Position numbers and translations under genes: made by a program. The notes below the pieces were generated by a model that did no database searches, was not told the origin of the DNA, and was given only the letters and a program-made list of their open reading frames with translations. Below are positions 6,263-6,798 of a stretch of DNA of 6,798 bases, in pieces; the stretch's first letter is position 1; every line of letters begins with the position of its first letter. The DNA comes from an uncultured Collinsella sp. (GTDB taxonomy: Bacteria > Actinomycetota > Coriobacteriia > Coriobacteriales > Coriobacteriaceae). The stretch spans positions 1-6,798 of the forward strand of contig URWC01000103.1 in assembly GCA_900551555.1 (NCBI GenBank), written 5' to 3'.

Positions 6263-6583
6263 TTACTGGCCAATCCAGTGTTGCGCATAGCTCTTAATGT
6301 CTTCGGTAAAACCGTCAAGGTCGTCAAGGGTGATCACGCTGTCGATAAGCAAATTGGCTATCTCGCGGTGCATTGTGCTGCGGCGAATGTCGTTTGCAAT
6401 TACGCCTGAGGACAGCTTGTCTCTATTGAGGCGCTCTTCTAGTGCCCAAAATCTACTGGACGCTTCGCTGTCGCCGTTCAGCATCTCAACGTACTGGCCG
6501 ATGAGCTTTTCCATATAACGTTCTTGCCATTGAGGAAGCATTTTCTTAAACAGCTTCCAGTCGCTTTCGGTTACGTCGCGCAT
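6263..6583 (-). CDS. Small conserved hypothetical protein, predicted cytoplasmic
   Basis: A 106-residue charged, mostly helical protein with no signal peptide, membrane segment or known catalytic motif. It opens MRDVTESDWKLFKKMLPQWQ, followed by ERYMEKLIGQYVEML, a FWALEERLNRDK helix (45-56), and a conserved-looking end NLLIDSVITLDDLDGFTEDIK. I have the impression of similar short hypothetical proteins in Firmicutes and Coriobacteriia but can name no function. The ATG at 6583 is chosen over the upstream in-frame ATG at 6625 because GGAGA lies four bases before it, an ideal ribosome binding site; the longer form would add 14 residues with no such site. The gene converges on the ABC operon and is the first gene read inward from the right terminal repeat. 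Base composition is more AT-rich than the ABC genes. Confidence 0.8.
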   Translation of the reverse strand: MRDVTESDWKLFKKMLPQWQERYMEKLIGQYVEMLNGDSEASSRFWALEERLNRDKLSSGVIANDIRRSTMHREIANLLIDSVITLDDLDGFTEDIKSYAQHWIGQ

Positions 6584-6767
6584 ATGTTCTCCGCTCGTCA
6601 AACGGGCTTTCCATTTGCCTTTCATTCTATTTGGTTTTCGCTCGCAGGTGCGGATGAGAGGCTCTCTTTAGCCTTCGAGATTGGGCTTGAATGGGTCGTA
6701 TGCCACAAAACGGGCCTATCTACTACGTTTAATTGGATACCCTCAACCATGCCGGGAAAACGAAAAA
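6584..6767. other. Upstream region of the small hypothetical gene
   Basis: About 180 bases between the right terminal repeat and the start of the 106-residue gene. Read on the minus strand it is AT-richer near the repeat and holds no convincing gene. Overlapping plus-strand frames have no ribosome binding site and no recognisable composition. If transcription starts at the repeat, this is a leader of about 175 bases. I see no defined RNA structure in it. Confidence 0.4.
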
Positions 6768-6795
6768 TAAAACCGACGCTCCTATAAGTTGTCAA
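6767..6795 (-). promoter_or_regulatory. Possible sigma-70 promoter inside the right inverted repeat
   Basis: On the minus strand TTGACA (6795-6790) is followed after 17 bases by TTTTAT (6772-6767), which matches four of six -10 positions. This is one better than the left copy, because the base just inside the repeat differs. It would read inward towards the 106-residue gene. Confidence 0.4.
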
Positions 6796-6798
6796 GAG
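6768..6798 (-). repeat. Right copy of the 31-bp perfect terminal inverted repeat
   Basis: Exact reverse complement of 25-55. It ends at the last base of the window, so the true repeat may be longer. If it were, the sequence beyond the edge should continue as the reverse complement of 24 down to 1. Confidence 0.9.

Noticed and set aside
6061..6297. A plus-strand frame containing RDRYILAGFIW, similar to RDRFILAGFIW in a minus-strand frame near 2590
   Set aside because: The shared peptide is just the translation of the two copies of the 50-bp repeat, not a conserved protein.
25..6798. A composite transposon or insertion sequence bounded by terminal inverted repeats
   Set aside because: No transposase gene is present and no target-site duplication can be assessed because the right flank is outside the window.

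Overview
The window looks like chromosomal DNA from a Coriobacteriia gut actinobacterium, most likely Collinsella or a close relative. This rests on the high-GC codon use of the large genes, the style of the ABC permease, and a CCTGCCAAAA / CTGTCCCTTTTTGG dispersed repeat that I associate with Collinsella from memory. No rRNA, tRNA, CRISPR array, transposase, recombinase or phage gene is visible.

Layout, left to right. A 31-bp sequence (25-55) recurs as a perfect inverted copy at the extreme right edge (6768-6798), so almost the whole window lies between two inverted repeats. Each repeat carries an inward-facing TTGACA box. After a leader of about 250 bases without a convincing gene comes an O6-alkylguanine-DNA alkyltransferase gene (309-887, +). 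A cluster of REP-like hairpins (928-1004) separates it from a scar on the minus strand. There, the 5' part of an Abi_2-family abortive-infection gene (start at 1594) is joined out of frame to the 3' end of a ClC-type chloride channel gene (stop at 1032). Next, also on the minus strand, is a complete GyrI-like ligand-binding-domain gene (1766-2404) with its own terminator.

The largest unit is a two-gene ABC operon on the plus strand: a MacB/LolD-type ATPase (2674-3375) and an FtsX/MacB-fold permease of about 921 residues (3381-6146). A 50-bp imperfect repeat sits on each side of the operon in opposite orientation (2574-2623 and 6147-6196). The downstream copy forms an intrinsic-terminator hairpin, followed at once by a second hairpin. 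The last gene (6263-6583, -) converges on the operon and encodes a small, charged, predicted cytoplasmic protein of unknown function.

Functionally this is a collection of stress and envelope genes (alkylation repair, a ligand-binding domain, an ABC exporter or envelope remodeller) rather than one pathway. The most unusual points are the terminal inverted repeats, the repeat-bracketed ABC operon, and the Abi/ClC deletion scar. I see no clear new enzymatic system. The best candidate for an undescribed phenomenon is the nested inverted-repeat architecture, which could reflect inversion, mobile promoter elements or repeat-mediated rearrangement.
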